Shown: piece after piece, positions 10,199-18,568 of the stretch
How the letters are laid out: every line of letters begins with the position of its first letter
How positions within the stretch are numbered: the stretch's first letter is position 1
From: Gammaproteobacteria bacterium
GTDB taxonomy: Bacteria; Pseudomonadota; Gammaproteobacteria; Steroidobacterales; GCA-2729495
DNA: 64,000 nt
Assembly (NCBI GenBank): GCA_024229935.1
Contig: JAAERX010000077.1
Coordinates: forward strand, 294,389 to 358,388
Direction: 5' to 3'
Translations under genes and position numbers: made by a program
Notes under the pieces: model-generated
Databases searched by the model: none
Told to the model about the DNA's origin: nothing
The model's input: only the letters and a program-made list of their open reading frames with translations

Positions 10199-10594
10199 AA
10201 GTCCCTACATTCATTCTGTTGGGGACACCTGGCTTATCGAACCTGTAAAACTGGAGTACGGCAGAAAGTCGCCGGTCAGCAGTGTGCTGAGGCGGGGTAT
10301 AAACATCAAACCGTTTGTAATCAACTGCTGGCATTCAGCAGACCCTTATTAGTTACAGATTCGTTAAGGAGAGAGCGACCGGGCGCAAAAGCGTATCCCG
10401 GTATCACTTCACCAGCCAGATGGCCGATACGATCTCCTCAGAGACCAAACAAGCTGACCGCTTTTGCGGTCAGTCAAAAAACCTAATTTGCCTTGCGGCA
10501 TAAATAGCGCATTTAATGGTGCGCAGGTACCTAATATAACAGCCGAACAGTCACTCAGCAACTAATTGATTCCGGAGCAGTTTCTGCTATTGCT
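10199..10594. promoter_or_regulatory. rne/rluC divergent intergenic region with hairpin
   Basis: A 396-bp gap between divergent rne and rluC. It contains an 8-bp perfect inverted repeat with a TTTT loop (CTGACCGC/GCGGTCAG, 10454-10473) and a smaller one, GCGCA/TGCGC, near 10508-10525. Neither is followed by a clear U-tract on the rne strand. In E. coli the long rne 5' UTR folds into hairpins that mediate feedback autoregulation; the same role here is inferred from position only. No open frame with coding character lies in the gap. Confidence 0.45.
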
Positions 10595-11536
10595 ATGTCA
10601 GATAAACATGTCAAACACAGCGCACGTCTGGTAACAGTTGACTCTGAGTCAGCAAAACGACGCGTGGACAACTTTTTGCTAAGTGAGCTTAAAGGGCTGC
10701 CTAGATCACGTATTTACAGCATGATTCGAAAGGGTGAGGTAAGGGTCAATAAAGGTCGTACGCGCGCTGCCTACAAACTGGCTGAAGGAGATATTGTCCG
10801 TATACCGCCTGTCAGTAAATCACCGGTTATGACAGATAAAAGCTCAGACGGTGCCAAATCTGATTGGATTCTCCGGCATATCTTGCATGAAGATGACTGC
10901 CTGCTGGTTCTGGATAAACCCTCCGGTCTGGCTGTCCATGGCGGCAGTGGCATCAGCCTTGGGGCAGTTGAATTACTTCGCGCCAGCCGACCGGATTGTC
11001 ATTACCTGGAACTGGTCCATCGTCTTGACCGTGAAACGAGTGGCTGTTTGTTGCTGGCCAAAAAACGCAGCGCTCTCCGTCGTATGCATGAACTATTTCG
11101 TGAAGGTAAAGTTGAGAAGGTATATCAGGCATTGCTACTAGGTGAATGGCAAGGTGGAGACCGCGAGGTTGATTTGCCCCTGGTTGTTAACAACAGAAAA
11201 AATGCCGAACGCTTTGTTCGGCCTGGCAATGGAGGTAAAGCCTCATTAACACGCTTTTATCCGGAAGAGTATCTAGATGACGCTGTACTGGTAAGGGTAG
11301 AGCTACTTACGGGTCGTACGCACCAGATCAGGGCTCACGCAGCAGCTATTGGTCATCCTGTTGCAGGTGATGAGCGCTATGGAGAAGGCACTGGTATTCC
11401 TGTCGGGCTTAAACGTCTTTTTCTACATGCAGGCACATTAAGCTTTATACACCCAGGCACCGGTAAACGTGTGCGTTATACGTCACCACTCGACCCGGCC
11501 TTGCAGAAGCTGGTAACGGGGCTTGAACGTACCTGA
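10595..11536 (+). CDS. rluC: 23S rRNA pseudouridine synthase RluC
   Basis: Pseudouridine synthase of the RluA family, predicted to modify positions 955, 2504 and 2580 of 23S rRNA (E. coli numbering). An N-terminal S4 RNA-binding domain (about 17-75, with RVDNFLLSELKGLPRSRIYSMI) is followed by the catalytic domain, with Asp145 in LVHRLDRETSGC and LTGRTHQIRAH near residue 240. The 313-residue length and the rne-adjacent divergent position match RluC and not RluD. There is no strong Shine-Dalgarno. Confidence 0.92.
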   Translation: MSDKHVKHSARLVTVDSESAKRRVDNFLLSELKGLPRSRIYSMIRKGEVRVNKGRTRAAYKLAEGDIVRIPPVSKSPVMTDKSSDGAKSDWILRHILHEDDCLLVLDKPSGLAVHGGSGISLGAVELLRASRPDCHYLELVHRLDRETSGCLLLAKKRSALRRMHELFREGKVEKVYQALLLGEWQGGDREVDLPLVVNNRKNAERFVRPGNGGKASLTRFYPEEYLDDAVLVRVELLTGRTHQIRAHAAAIGHPVAGDERYGEGTGIPVGLKRLFLHAGTLSFIHPGTGKRVRYTSPLDPALQKLVTGLERT

Positions 11537-11552
11537 CGGGACACATCTGAAG

Positions 11553-12149
11553 CTAATGATCCAATAGCTTAATCCCGGCTCTTTGCAGGGCATCTGCTAC
11601 CCAGATTAGTGGCAAGCCGATAAGAGCAGTTGGGTCCTGATTTTCAACAGATGCAAACAAGACGGTGCCCAGTCCTTCAGAACGGAAACTACCTGCACAA
11701 TCCCATGGCTGATCTTTCTTAAGGTAGGCATTTATAGTTGCAGGGGTAAGTTCACGGAAATGCACAGTAGTGAGATCCACGTAGATTTCATTAAAGTTCG
11801 CAGCTTCGGCCCTGATACAAACAGCTGTATAGAAAATAACCGTCTTGCCAGAGCATTGTTCCAGTTGGCTTGTAGCTGTTGCATGATTGCCTGGTTTACC
11901 CAGCACTGTGGCGCCAAGTGCTGCTACCTGGTCACTACCAATAATAACGGCTTCTGGGTTATCAATTGAAATAATGGCTGCTTTTTCACATGCCAGTCTG
12001 CAGGCCATGGACTCCGGCTTCTCCTGAATATGGGGTGTTTCATCAATGTCCGGTGCAACTGTCGCAAAATCATGGGTTAAACGCTCCAATAGCATACGTC
12101 GGTAGGGTGAACTGGAGGCTAATATTAATTTGTTTGAAGGCATGGGCAT
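11553..12149 (-). CDS. Maf-like nucleotide pyrophosphatase (YceF type)
   Basis: House-cleaning nucleoside triphosphate pyrophosphatase, which removes modified or non-canonical nucleotides. The 198 residues contain the family N-terminus LILASSSPYRRMLLERL, then DIDET and IIGSDQV. Start MPMP at 12149, or the second Met at 12143. It faces rluC with a 16-bp gap and is divergent from yceD. The neighbourhood (rluC, maf, yceD, rpmF) is the usual one for the YceF subgroup, which acts on m7GTP in E. coli. Confidence 0.88.
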   Translation of the reverse strand: MPMPSNKLILASSSPYRRMLLERLTHDFATVAPDIDETPHIQEKPESMACRLACEKAAIISIDNPEAVIIGSDQVAALGATVLGKPGNHATATSQLEQCSGKTVIFYTAVCIRAEAANFNEIYVDLTTVHFRELTPATINAYLKKDQPWDCAGSFRSEGLGTVLFASVENQDPTALIGLPLIWVADALQRAGIKLLDH

Positions 12150-12216
12150 TTAGGCTGTAGGCTAATTTAATGACAGTATTTCAGGGTGTTCAGGCAGTTT
12201 CTGTAACAAAATTTTG

Positions 12217-12225
12217 TGATATCAT
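12217..12225 (+). promoter_or_regulatory. Extended -10 promoter for yceD-rpmF
   Basis: TG-A-TATCAT forms an extended -10 element without a good -35. Transcription would begin near 12231-12233, only a few bases before the yceD ATG at 12235, so the mRNA would be leaderless or nearly so. There is no ribosome binding site upstream of that ATG, which agrees with this reading. Confidence 0.5.
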
Positions 12226-12234
12226 ACGCCGGTT

Positions 12235-12813
12235 ATGCTTACCGATCACATCGGGATCCCACAATTACGTGATTTAGCCAGCAGGTCTGAACAGGTCAAT
12301 AACTCGATTAGGGTAACTGACATGCCTCGACTTGCTGAATTGTTACATCCCGATATTGAGCCTGCTGATAAAGCGTTAGAGGTAAAAATTAAGTTTCTGG
12401 GGGGGCCACAAGGTGCTTTACAAGACTTCCCAGTCATACAAGGTCACCTAAAAGGCTCCTTGGATATACATTGTCAGCGCTGCCTGGGGCCACTAGCCTG
12501 GCCGGCGGATATTAAATTCCGCCTAACAGTCATTGGTTCAATAGGAGATTTAGATAAGGTCGCAGAACCTTTTGATGCCATAGTTGCAGGTGAACATGGT
12601 ATGCAATTGAAAGATGTACTAGAGGATGAGTTGCTCGGAAGCCTGCCACTTGCCCCTATGCATGCAGATATAACAAATTGCGCATCAGCTATAGGCGTAG
12701 AATTTATAGAAAATGATATTGAGTCATCGGTACCTGATTCAGATACTAATAGGCCGTTTGAGGGTCTTGCGGGTTTATTAAAACCTGATCATTCCTCAGG
12801 CAATAACGATTAA
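12235..12813 (+). CDS. yceD: YceD/DUF177 family protein (23S rRNA accumulation protein)
   Basis: Small cytoplasmic protein of the DUF177 family, needed in some organisms for normal 23S rRNA accumulation and almost always placed before rpmF. The CxxC of the family is visible as CQRCLGPLAW near residue 80, followed by the acidic C-terminal DVLEDELLGSLPLAP. At 192 residues it is slightly longer than E. coli YceD. The ATG at 12235 keeps the whole conserved N-terminal half, and no Shine-Dalgarno precedes it. Confidence 0.87.
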   Translation: MLTDHIGIPQLRDLASRSEQVNNSIRVTDMPRLAELLHPDIEPADKALEVKIKFLGGPQGALQDFPVIQGHLKGSLDIHCQRCLGPLAWPADIKFRLTVIGSIGDLDKVAEPFDAIVAGEHGMQLKDVLEDELLGSLPLAPMHADITNCASAIGVEFIENDIESSVPDSDTNRPFEGLAGLLKPDHSSGNND

Positions 12814-12848
12814 ACAGATTACTATGAAATTGTTACAGGAGAGGTAAC

Positions 12849-13037
12849 ATGGCAGTTCAAAAAAGCAGACGTACGCCGGCTACACGAGGTAATCGACGTA
12901 ACCACGACAAATTAAAGGGGCCGGCATTGTCAACAGATGCCGTCACAGGTGAGACACATCTTCGTCACAATGTTGGCGCAGACGGGTTTTATCGCGGAAA
13001 GAAAATTATTGACACACCTGTTGAGGATGCAGAGTAG
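12849..13037 (+). CDS. rpmF: 50S ribosomal protein L32
   Basis: Sixty-two-residue ribosomal protein, beginning [20 protein letters not shown], with [17 protein letters not shown] near the end. The start has a good Shine-Dalgarno (AGGAGAGG). It lies 36 bp after yceD. The zinc-cysteine motif found in some L32 proteins is absent, as in other gammaproteobacterial L32. Confidence 0.97.
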   Translation: MAVQKSRRTPATRGNRRNHDKLKGPALSTDAVTGETHLRHNVGADGFYRGKKIIDTPVEDAE

Positions 13038-13067
13038 GGTACCGGTCTGTTACTTAAACGATCAGGA

Positions 13068-13149
13068 TTCAGCCCGCCATCGATAAAAAAGAAGGCTTTC
13101 CAGGGTAATACCATGAAGTTTTCATTCTTGTCGAAAGCCGCGGGCTGAA
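13068..13149 (+). promoter_or_regulatory. Nested hairpin between rpmF and plsX
   Basis: An 82-nt element with three nested perfect inverted repeats: outer 10-bp stem TTCAGCCCGC/GCGGGCTGAA (13068-13077 with 13140-13149), middle 7-bp stem GGCTTTC/GAAAGCC (13094-13100 with 13133-13139), and apical 5-bp stem ATGAA/TTCAT with a 3-nt loop (13113-13125). Outer and middle stems abut exactly on the 3' side; the 5' side carries a 16-nt bulge. It is not followed by a U-tract, so it is not a simple terminator. It could be an attenuator, a processing site or a riboregulator for plsX-fabH. Confidence 0.55.
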
Positions 13150-13215
13150 CTGTATCTGTAATAAGTAGTTTCTACTGCAAAATTTATAATTGTTTTTAGG
13201 GGTTAAGCACTACTA

Positions 13216-14217
13216 ATGGGCACACCTGTTAAAGTTGCAATTGATGCTATGGGTGGTGATGCTGGACCAACGGTCTATGTACCCGCAGCTCAGCAAATGC
13301 TTGCAAGCAACCCGTTGCTTGAACTTACCCTTGTTGGGCAACAAGACATTATTAAACCGCTTCTAAATGGCTCTCCTGATCGACTCAAAATAGTTAACGC
13401 GAGTGAGGTGGTTGCTATGGATGAACCTCCTGCTGACGCTCTGCGTAAGAAAAAAGATTCATCTTTGCGGGTTGCTATAGATCTGGTAAAAAATGGTAAG
13501 GCTGATGCTTGTGTAAGTGCAGGAAACACAGGTGCACTAATGGCGACGGCTCGTTTTGTGCTTAAAACTCTCCCGGGCATTGAACGGCCGGCAATTATGT
13601 CCGGATTGCCCACAATCAAGGGTCATGCACACATGCTTGACCTGGGGGCGAATTCCGGATGTACGTCTGATCAATTGTTTCAGTTTGCTGTAATGGGTTC
13701 TGTAGTAATCAATATTGTTGAAAATATTTCAAGCCCACGCATTGGCCTGCTTAATATTGGTTCAGAAGGAATTAAGGGTAACGATACAATTCGGCAGGCA
13801 GCATTGTTACTGGAAGAAAGCGACCTCAATTATATTGGCTTTGTTGAAGGTACTGATATTTCCAGACATAAGGCAGATGTCATTGTATGTGATGGATTTA
13901 GCGGCAATATAGCGTTGAAATCCATGGAGGGAACTGCTCATCTGGTGCGCCATTTTATGAAGCAGGAATTCAAGAACGGCTTGTATGGCCGATTTGCTGC
14001 GCTGGTATCCCTGCCGATATTGCGCTCTCTGGCAAGGTCACTTGATCCCCGACGTTACAATGGAGCAAGCTTGGTTGGCCTCAATGGAATTGTTATAAAA
14101 AGTCATGGCAGCGCTGACATTATGGCATTCAAACAAGCAATACATACAGCCATAATCGAAGTTGATAAAAACTTACCTGAAAAAATTCATCAACTACTGG
14201 TAACACAGGAACACTAA
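13216..14217 (+). CDS. plsX: Phosphate acyltransferase PlsX
   Basis: Peripheral membrane enzyme that makes acyl-phosphate from acyl-ACP for phospholipid synthesis. It is 333 residues and shows the family start VAIDAMGGDAGP, CVSAGNTGALMA near residue 97, LGANS, and CDGFSGNIALK near residue 225. It ends directly at the fabH GTG (no gap). AGGGG lies 14 bases before the ATG, a long spacing. The 178-bp gap before it holds the nested hairpin. Confidence 0.95.
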   Translation: MGTPVKVAIDAMGGDAGPTVYVPAAQQMLASNPLLELTLVGQQDIIKPLLNGSPDRLKIVNASEVVAMDEPPADALRKKKDSSLRVAIDLVKNGKADACVSAGNTGALMATARFVLKTLPGIERPAIMSGLPTIKGHAHMLDLGANSGCTSDQLFQFAVMGSVVINIVENISSPRIGLLNIGSEGIKGNDTIRQAALLLEESDLNYIGFVEGTDISRHKADVIVCDGFSGNIALKSMEGTAHLVRHFMKQEFKNGLYGRFAALVSLPILRSLARSLDPRRYNGASLVGLNGIVIKSHGSADIMAFKQAIHTAIIEVDKNLPEKIHQLLVTQEH

Positions 14218-15186
14218 GTGTACTCACGCATTGCAGGCACTGGTCATTATGTGCCAAAAAAAGTATTAACGAACACAGATCTTGAGCAGATGGTTGATAC
14301 CACAGATGAGTGGATCAAGTCTCGTAGTGGCATTGAACGACGTCATATTGCTGAAGCAGATGAATATACATCTGATCTGGCAGTACAAGCATGCACAGCA
14401 GCAATGGAAGCGGCTGCAGTAGGCCCGGAAGACATTGATTTCATAGTTGTAGGTACAACAACGCCTGATCTGGTTTTCCCAAATGTAGGCACAATAATAC
14501 AGGCTAAACTTGGTATTTATGGTTGCCCTGCATTTAGCCTTGAAGCAGCCTGCAGTGGCTTTATTTATGCATTAAGTATTGCTGACAAATTTATTGGAAC
14601 TGGCCAGGCCAAATGTGCACTGGTGGTCGGCGCAGAAACTTTGTCACGCATTACTGACTGGAGTGACCGGTCTACCTGTGTTTTGTTTGGTGATGGTGCA
14701 GGCGCTGTTGTGCTGAAACCAGATGAAGATGCTGGCATTATTTCCACACATTTGCGTGCAGATGGTCGTTATAAAGATTTGCTCACAGCCAAAACGGGTG
14801 TTTCAGTTCAGCCCGAAGGTGATGCTCTGAGCGACGGTTTTAATGTACAGATGGCAGGCAATGAGATATTTAAGGTTGCTGTTAAAAGTCTTGAGTCCAT
14901 TGTTGAAGAAACCCTGGATGCTAATGGCATAGATAAAAGTGAACTTGATTGGCTGATACCGCATCAGGCTAATATCCGGATTATTAATGCGACAGCAAAA
15001 CGTCTGAGCATGCCTATGGAAAAGGTTATCTTAACTGTACAGGACTACGGTAATACCTCTGCTGCCTCTGTTCCTATGGCGCTTGATGTTGCAGTTCGGG
15101 ATGGGCGAGTGAAACGTGGTCAGCTTTTATTGCTGGAGGCATTCGGCGGTGGGCTAACCTGGGGTTCTGCTTTGTTACGTTATTAA
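14218..15186 (+). CDS. fabH: Beta-ketoacyl-ACP synthase III
   Basis: Condenses acetyl-CoA with malonyl-ACP to begin fatty-acid synthesis. At 322 residues the triad is intact: Cys112 in EAACSGF, His in IPHQANIRI near residue 247, and Asn in YGNTSAAS near 277. It starts with GTG immediately after the plsX stop and is translationally coupled to it. In most gammaproteobacteria fabD, fabG and acpP follow; here they do not. Confidence 0.95.
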   Translation: MYSRIAGTGHYVPKKVLTNTDLEQMVDTTDEWIKSRSGIERRHIAEADEYTSDLAVQACTAAMEAAAVGPEDIDFIVVGTTTPDLVFPNVGTIIQAKLGIYGCPAFSLEAACSGFIYALSIADKFIGTGQAKCALVVGAETLSRITDWSDRSTCVLFGDGAGAVVLKPDEDAGIISTHLRADGRYKDLLTAKTGVSVQPEGDALSDGFNVQMAGNEIFKVAVKSLESIVEETLDANGIDKSELDWLIPHQANIRIINATAKRLSMPMEKVILTVQDYGNTSAASVPMALDVAVRDGRVKRGQLLLLEAFGGGLTWGSALLRY

Positions 15187-15199
15187 CAGCACACTATCG

Positions 15200-16723
15200 T
15201 TGAGTAGCAAAAACCAAAAGAAACACCGCCCAGGCAGTTGGAGCGCTGCTTACAAACTGATGGCAGGTCCTTTGCTAGCCATAGTGGTGTTTTCCATACT
15301 TCCAGAAACATACCTTAATGCTCTAGGTAACCCCGTAGTGTTGCCTGAAAATGCACGTATGGTTGCAGCTATCGCTACCTTAATGGCAGTGTGGTGGCTA
15401 ACGGAAGCCACATCAGTTTATGTCACTGCATTGTTACCGCTGGCATTGTTTCCTCTGACCGGGATAGCCGATATAAAGACAACAGCTACCTCTTATGGCA
15501 ACCCCATTGTCTACCTGTTTCTTGGTGGGTTTATTCTTGCACTTGCACTGGAACGCTGGGGACTGCATAAACGTCTGGCTCTGAATGTATTGGCAATGGT
15601 GGGTGGCAGGCCACGGACAATTGTCGGCGTGTTTATGGCAATTTCAGCAATACTAAGTATGTGGGTTACCAATACAGCAACAACTATCATGTTGCTGCCT
15701 GTTGCTATCAGTGTCATTGCAATGATGCCCGGTGATGACCTGGCAGATAATTCTGCAGACAGTCCCTTCGCGCTCTGTTTGTTACTAGGTATTGCTTATG
15801 CAGCTTCCATTGGTGGTATGGGTACCATTATTGGTACTGCACCTAATATCTTTGTTGTGTCCTTTTTAAGTGAACATCTCAACAAGGATATAGGTTTTCT
15901 TGAGTGGATGCGTTTTGCAGTGCCCATAGTTATCATCTTGGTGCCAATTACCTGGGTTGTATTGACATACTTTATCTATCCGGTTGATACGGAGGAGATT
16001 GCTGGAACAACAAAACTTCTGAAATCCAAAAAGGCTAAATTACCACCTCTGCAAAAAGGCGAGGTTCTAACACTGCTGGTTTTTATTCTTACCGCTTTAG
16101 CATGGGTATTACGGCCACTGTTAAATCGTCTTGAATTCGCTGGACATCAACCCTTAACAGGTCTAACTGATGCCGGTATCGCAATTATTGCAGCTATTAT
16201 TCTGTTTATATGCCCGGTTAGTTTGCATCAGCGAAAATTTTTAATGGACTGGCAAACTGCCGCCAAATTGCCCTGGGGGTTACTTATTTTATTTGGTGGC
16301 GGTCTGGCACTGGCCGCCCGTTTGTCGGACAGTGGCTTTAGTAACTACCTTGGTAACTTAGCAGGTGGCTTTGCCGGGCTGCCCGAATGGATGGTCGTAA
16401 TGCTTTTGATATCAGTTGTAGTATTTCTGACGGAACTAACCAGCAATACAGCAACCACAGCTACATTTGTACCGGTTATTCTGGCCGTGGCGGTAGGGCT
16501 GCAGTTACCACCACTCATGTTAATACTGCCAGCTACACTGGCAGCCAGTTGCGCATTTATGTTGCCAGTAGCCACCCCACCAAATGCGATTATTTTTGGT
16601 TCTGGTTATCTAAGAATCAGCCAGATGTCTCGTGCTGGTTTCTGGCTGAATCTTGTGGCAATAGCACTGATTACACTGGCGACCTGGGCTATTATTTTGC
16701 CGGCTATGGGTTTGGATTACTAA
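15200..16723 (+). CDS. SLC13/DASS family sodium:anion symporter
   Basis: Inner-membrane secondary transporter of 507 residues with about 11-12 membrane segments, of the divalent anion:Na+ symporter type (dicarboxylates, sometimes sulfate). Both SNT-type sodium/substrate motifs are present (VTNTATT near 155 and TSNTATT near 412), and PVATPPNAIIFGSGY lies near residue 455. The start is TTG at 15200, 14 bp after fabH, so it probably shares the plsX-fabH transcript. The substrate cannot be deduced. A terminator follows at 16784. Confidence 0.88.
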   Translation: MSSKNQKKHRPGSWSAAYKLMAGPLLAIVVFSILPETYLNALGNPVVLPENARMVAAIATLMAVWWLTEATSVYVTALLPLALFPLTGIADIKTTATSYGNPIVYLFLGGFILALALERWGLHKRLALNVLAMVGGRPRTIVGVFMAISAILSMWVTNTATTIMLLPVAISVIAMMPGDDLADNSADSPFALCLLLGIAYAASIGGMGTIIGTAPNIFVVSFLSEHLNKDIGFLEWMRFAVPIVIILVPITWVVLTYFIYPVDTEEIAGTTKLLKSKKAKLPPLQKGEVLTLLVFILTALAWVLRPLLNRLEFAGHQPLTGLTDAGIAIIAAIILFICPVSLHQRKFLMDWQTAAKLPWGLLILFGGGLALAARLSDSGFSNYLGNLAGGFAGLPEWMVVMLLISVVVFLTELTSNTATTATFVPVILAVAVGLQLPPLMLILPATLAASCAFMLPVATPPNAIIFGSGYLRISQMSRAGFWLNLVAIALITLATWAIILPAMGLDY

Positions 16724-16783
16724 AGAACCTGATTGCTCACTGGGTTCTCAAGCTGTAACTGGGATATAACTAAACCAAACAAC

Positions 16784-16808
16784 AAGGCCGCAGCAAAGCC
16801 ACGGCCTT
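16784..16808. terminator. Bidirectional terminator between the SLC13 gene and the lpp-like gene
   Basis: Perfect 7-bp inverted repeat AAGGCCG/CGGCCTT with an 11-nt loop, between two convergent genes. On the minus strand it is followed by a T-rich stretch (TTGTTTGGTTT); on the plus strand the tail is weaker. Confidence 0.6.
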
Positions 16809-16831
16809 ATTGATACTAATGGTTACGGAAC

Positions 16832-17125
16832 TTACTTGCTCTGTGAGCGCTGGAACATTCGATCAACCTTCTCATTGGTCGCGTCACAGCAGGTGATACC
16901 TTCTGCAGCTACTGACAATGCTTCATCAGCAGTAACCTGCGCATTTTCAGCCGCCTGCAGAGCAGCAGTAGAATTTGCATTAGCCGCCGCGACTTCCTGT
17001 TCAAGCAGGTCAACGCGTGTTTTCAATGCGCCAATATCGCTCTGCATACCGGTACAGCCAGTTGCTGTGACCATAACAAGCGCTACTACACATCCCTTGA
17101 ATGCAGTCTGAATTTTACTGTCCAT
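16832..17125 (-). CDS. Lpp/OprI-like alanine-zipper outer membrane lipoprotein
   Basis: Ninety-seven-residue lipoprotein. The signal peptide ends in the lipobox TATGC (acylated Cys24), followed by a heptad-repeat helix rich in Ala (AAANANSTAALQAAENAQ) and a C-terminal lysine after RSQS, as in OprI/Lpp, whose terminal Lys can be joined to peptidoglycan. Good Shine-Dalgarno GAGG 8 bases upstream. An odd feature is a vicinal Cys-Cys pair near residue 79 in the mature helix. Divergent from lexA. Confidence 0.82.
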   Translation of the reverse strand: MDSKIQTAFKGCVVALVMVTATGCTGMQSDIGALKTRVDLLEQEVAAANANSTAALQAAENAQVTADEALSVAAEGITCCDATNEKVDRMFQRSQSK

Positions 17126-17352
17126 CGATAATCCTCAATTACTAAAATGCCATCAAAGCTTTCGCTTACACGGTTTACAATCAATATTGATTACTGGGGC
17201 GATAATGTCCGAATTATTGTTAAAGAGCAACTCTATTGATATGGCCAAGCCTATATTTTTCAAGCTTTTAAACAAGCCTGCTAAATATAATTCTCTAATT
17301 ATCTGAATTTCTGGGCAGGCAGGTTGGGAGAGGGGTTGTCAGCACAATCAAT

Positions 17353-17368
17353 CTGTATATAATCACAT
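17353..17368 (+). promoter_or_regulatory. Degenerate distal LexA box
   Basis: CTG-N10-CAT with an AT-rich core, two bases before the perfect box at 17371. The second half-site deviates at one base from CTG-N10-CAG. Tandem boxes occur in front of lexA in other gammaproteobacteria, so a second low-affinity LexA site is plausible. Confidence 0.45.
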
Positions 17369-17370
17369 AC

Positions 17371-17386
17371 CTGTTTATTCATACAG
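17371..17386 (+). promoter_or_regulatory. LexA-binding SOS box
   Basis: CTG-TTTATTCATA-CAG matches the gammaproteobacterial consensus CTG-N10-CAG exactly, and the palindrome extends by TAC/GTA on the flanks. It lies 9 bp before the lexA start codon, as expected for autorepression. Confidence 0.85.
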
Positions 17387-17395
17387 GTATGTGAT

Positions 17396-18043
17396 ATGAC
17401 AACGCTCACAGCTCGACAAACAGAGGTTCTTAACTTTATACGTGGCTGTATTCAAGATTCCGGTATGCCACCAACTCGTGCTGAAATAGCCAAAGAGCTT
17501 GGTTTTCGCTCCGCTAACGCGGCTGAAGAGCATCTGCGGGCGTTACAGCGCAAAGGGGCTATTGAGCTCATACCAGGAGCTTCACGTGGCATTCAGATAA
17601 AAGCATCACCAATGGACGCTCTAGGGCTGTCTGCAGGCCCTTTAGAAGCAGGTTTGCCTTTGATTGGCCGGGTTGCAGCCGGTAATCCAATCCTGGCAGA
17701 GGAGCACATAGAAGATCATGTGCGTATTGACCCGGCAATGTTTAATCCGATACCGCATTACCTGCTGAGAGTCGAAGGCATGAGCATGAAAGACATAGGA
17801 ATCCTTGATGGTGACCTCGTTGCCGTGCATCGTACACCAGAGGTCCGTAACAGACAGGTTATTGTTGCCCGGCTTGATGATGAAGTTACCGTAAAGCGTT
17901 ACCGGCAAGTTGGGAAAACCGTATGGTTAATGCCTGAAAATGAAGAATTTGAACCCATAGAAGTGGATCTTGCGGAACAGCACCTGATGATTGAAGGGGT
18001 GGTCGTAGGGTTATTACGTAACGGCATCCCTTTCCGGCATTAA
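17396..18043 (+). CDS. lexA: LexA repressor
   Basis: SOS-response repressor, 215 residues. An N-terminal winged helix (1-70, [15 protein letters not shown], with [14 protein letters not shown]) is followed by the S24 self-cleavage domain: cleavage site Ala-Gly in RVAAGNP near residue 92, catalytic Ser in [11 protein letters not shown] near 126, and Lys in DEVTVKRY near 163. The operator lies directly upstream. No sulA or other SOS gene follows. Confidence 0.96.
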   Translation: MTTLTARQTEVLNFIRGCIQDSGMPPTRAEIAKELGFRSANAAEEHLRALQRKGAIELIPGASRGIQIKASPMDALGLSAGPLEAGLPLIGRVAAGNPILAEEHIEDHVRIDPAMFNPIPHYLLRVEGMSMKDIGILDGDLVAVHRTPEVRNRQVIVARLDDEVTVKRYRQVGKTVWLMPENEEFEPIEVDLAEQHLMIEGVVVGLLRNGIPFRH

Positions 18044-18130
18044 GCGAGCATTACCTTTCGGCATTACATTCTTTGGTTGTTTGCAGGCTTTATTATGAGC
18101 CCTATAACCGTCTTTATCTAAGACGGTGTT

Positions 18131-18421
18131 TCACACTATGACGTCAGTGTCGTAGTCTTCAAAATCTACTAATGCTTCATGCCTGCGTTTTCGTTCCATA
18201 ATAGCATCAAGTTTGCGTCTGATACGGCCATTTGCATCAACACCTTCTGCTGCTTCTAGTTCTATATCAGCAATTAAAGATTCAACATCAAGTTGAACTG
18301 ATGCTTCACCAACATTATCAGTGGGCTTCATCTGAGCTTCTATTACTGCAGTTTCAGCAAATGCAGAATCATCAATGGTCTCATTGTCCTTTAAAGGAGT
18401 AGCGTTGTTTGTGAGGCTCAT
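18131..18421 (-). CDS. Small acidic protein of unknown function
   Basis: Ninety-six residues, not recognised with certainty. The N-terminal two thirds is acidic and rich in Ala, Glu and Thr. The C-terminal third has a charged helix (RIRRKLDAIMERKRR) and ends in an acidic tail, FEDYDTD. Short proteins with an RRxxE...ERKR segment and an acidic Asp-rich end occur in many gammaproteobacteria without a firm function. It faces lexA. Its 5' region carries a CRP-type palindrome about 150 bp upstream, the only plausible regulatory signal. Confidence 0.65.
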   Translation of the reverse strand: MSLTNNATPLKDNETIDDSAFAETAVIEAQMKPTDNVGEASVQLDVESLIADIELEAAEGVDANGRIRRKLDAIMERKRRHEALVDFEDYDTDVIV

Positions 18422-18568
18422 ATTAGTGTCACCTTTTATAATTTATCTTACGTCCGTGGTTGATTTACTGTCTTAAAACTATGTCGTTATGTAAGCTAAA
18501 GAAACCTAGAGAATTCTTATAGACGCTCTTTGGGGATCTGACAAGGCACTGGTGCTAATAGATATTGG

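Noticed and set aside
9923..10486. 187-codon plus-strand frame overlapping the 5' end of rne
   Set aside because: Antisense to the conserved S1 domain of RNase E and extending into its leader; no ribosome binding site or family resemblance.
17179..17192. 14-bp palindrome AATCAATATTGATT in the lpp/lexA gap, as an FNR site
   Set aside because: FNR sites are TTGAT-N4-ATCAA; this palindrome has the opposite half-site orientation, so I do not call it.
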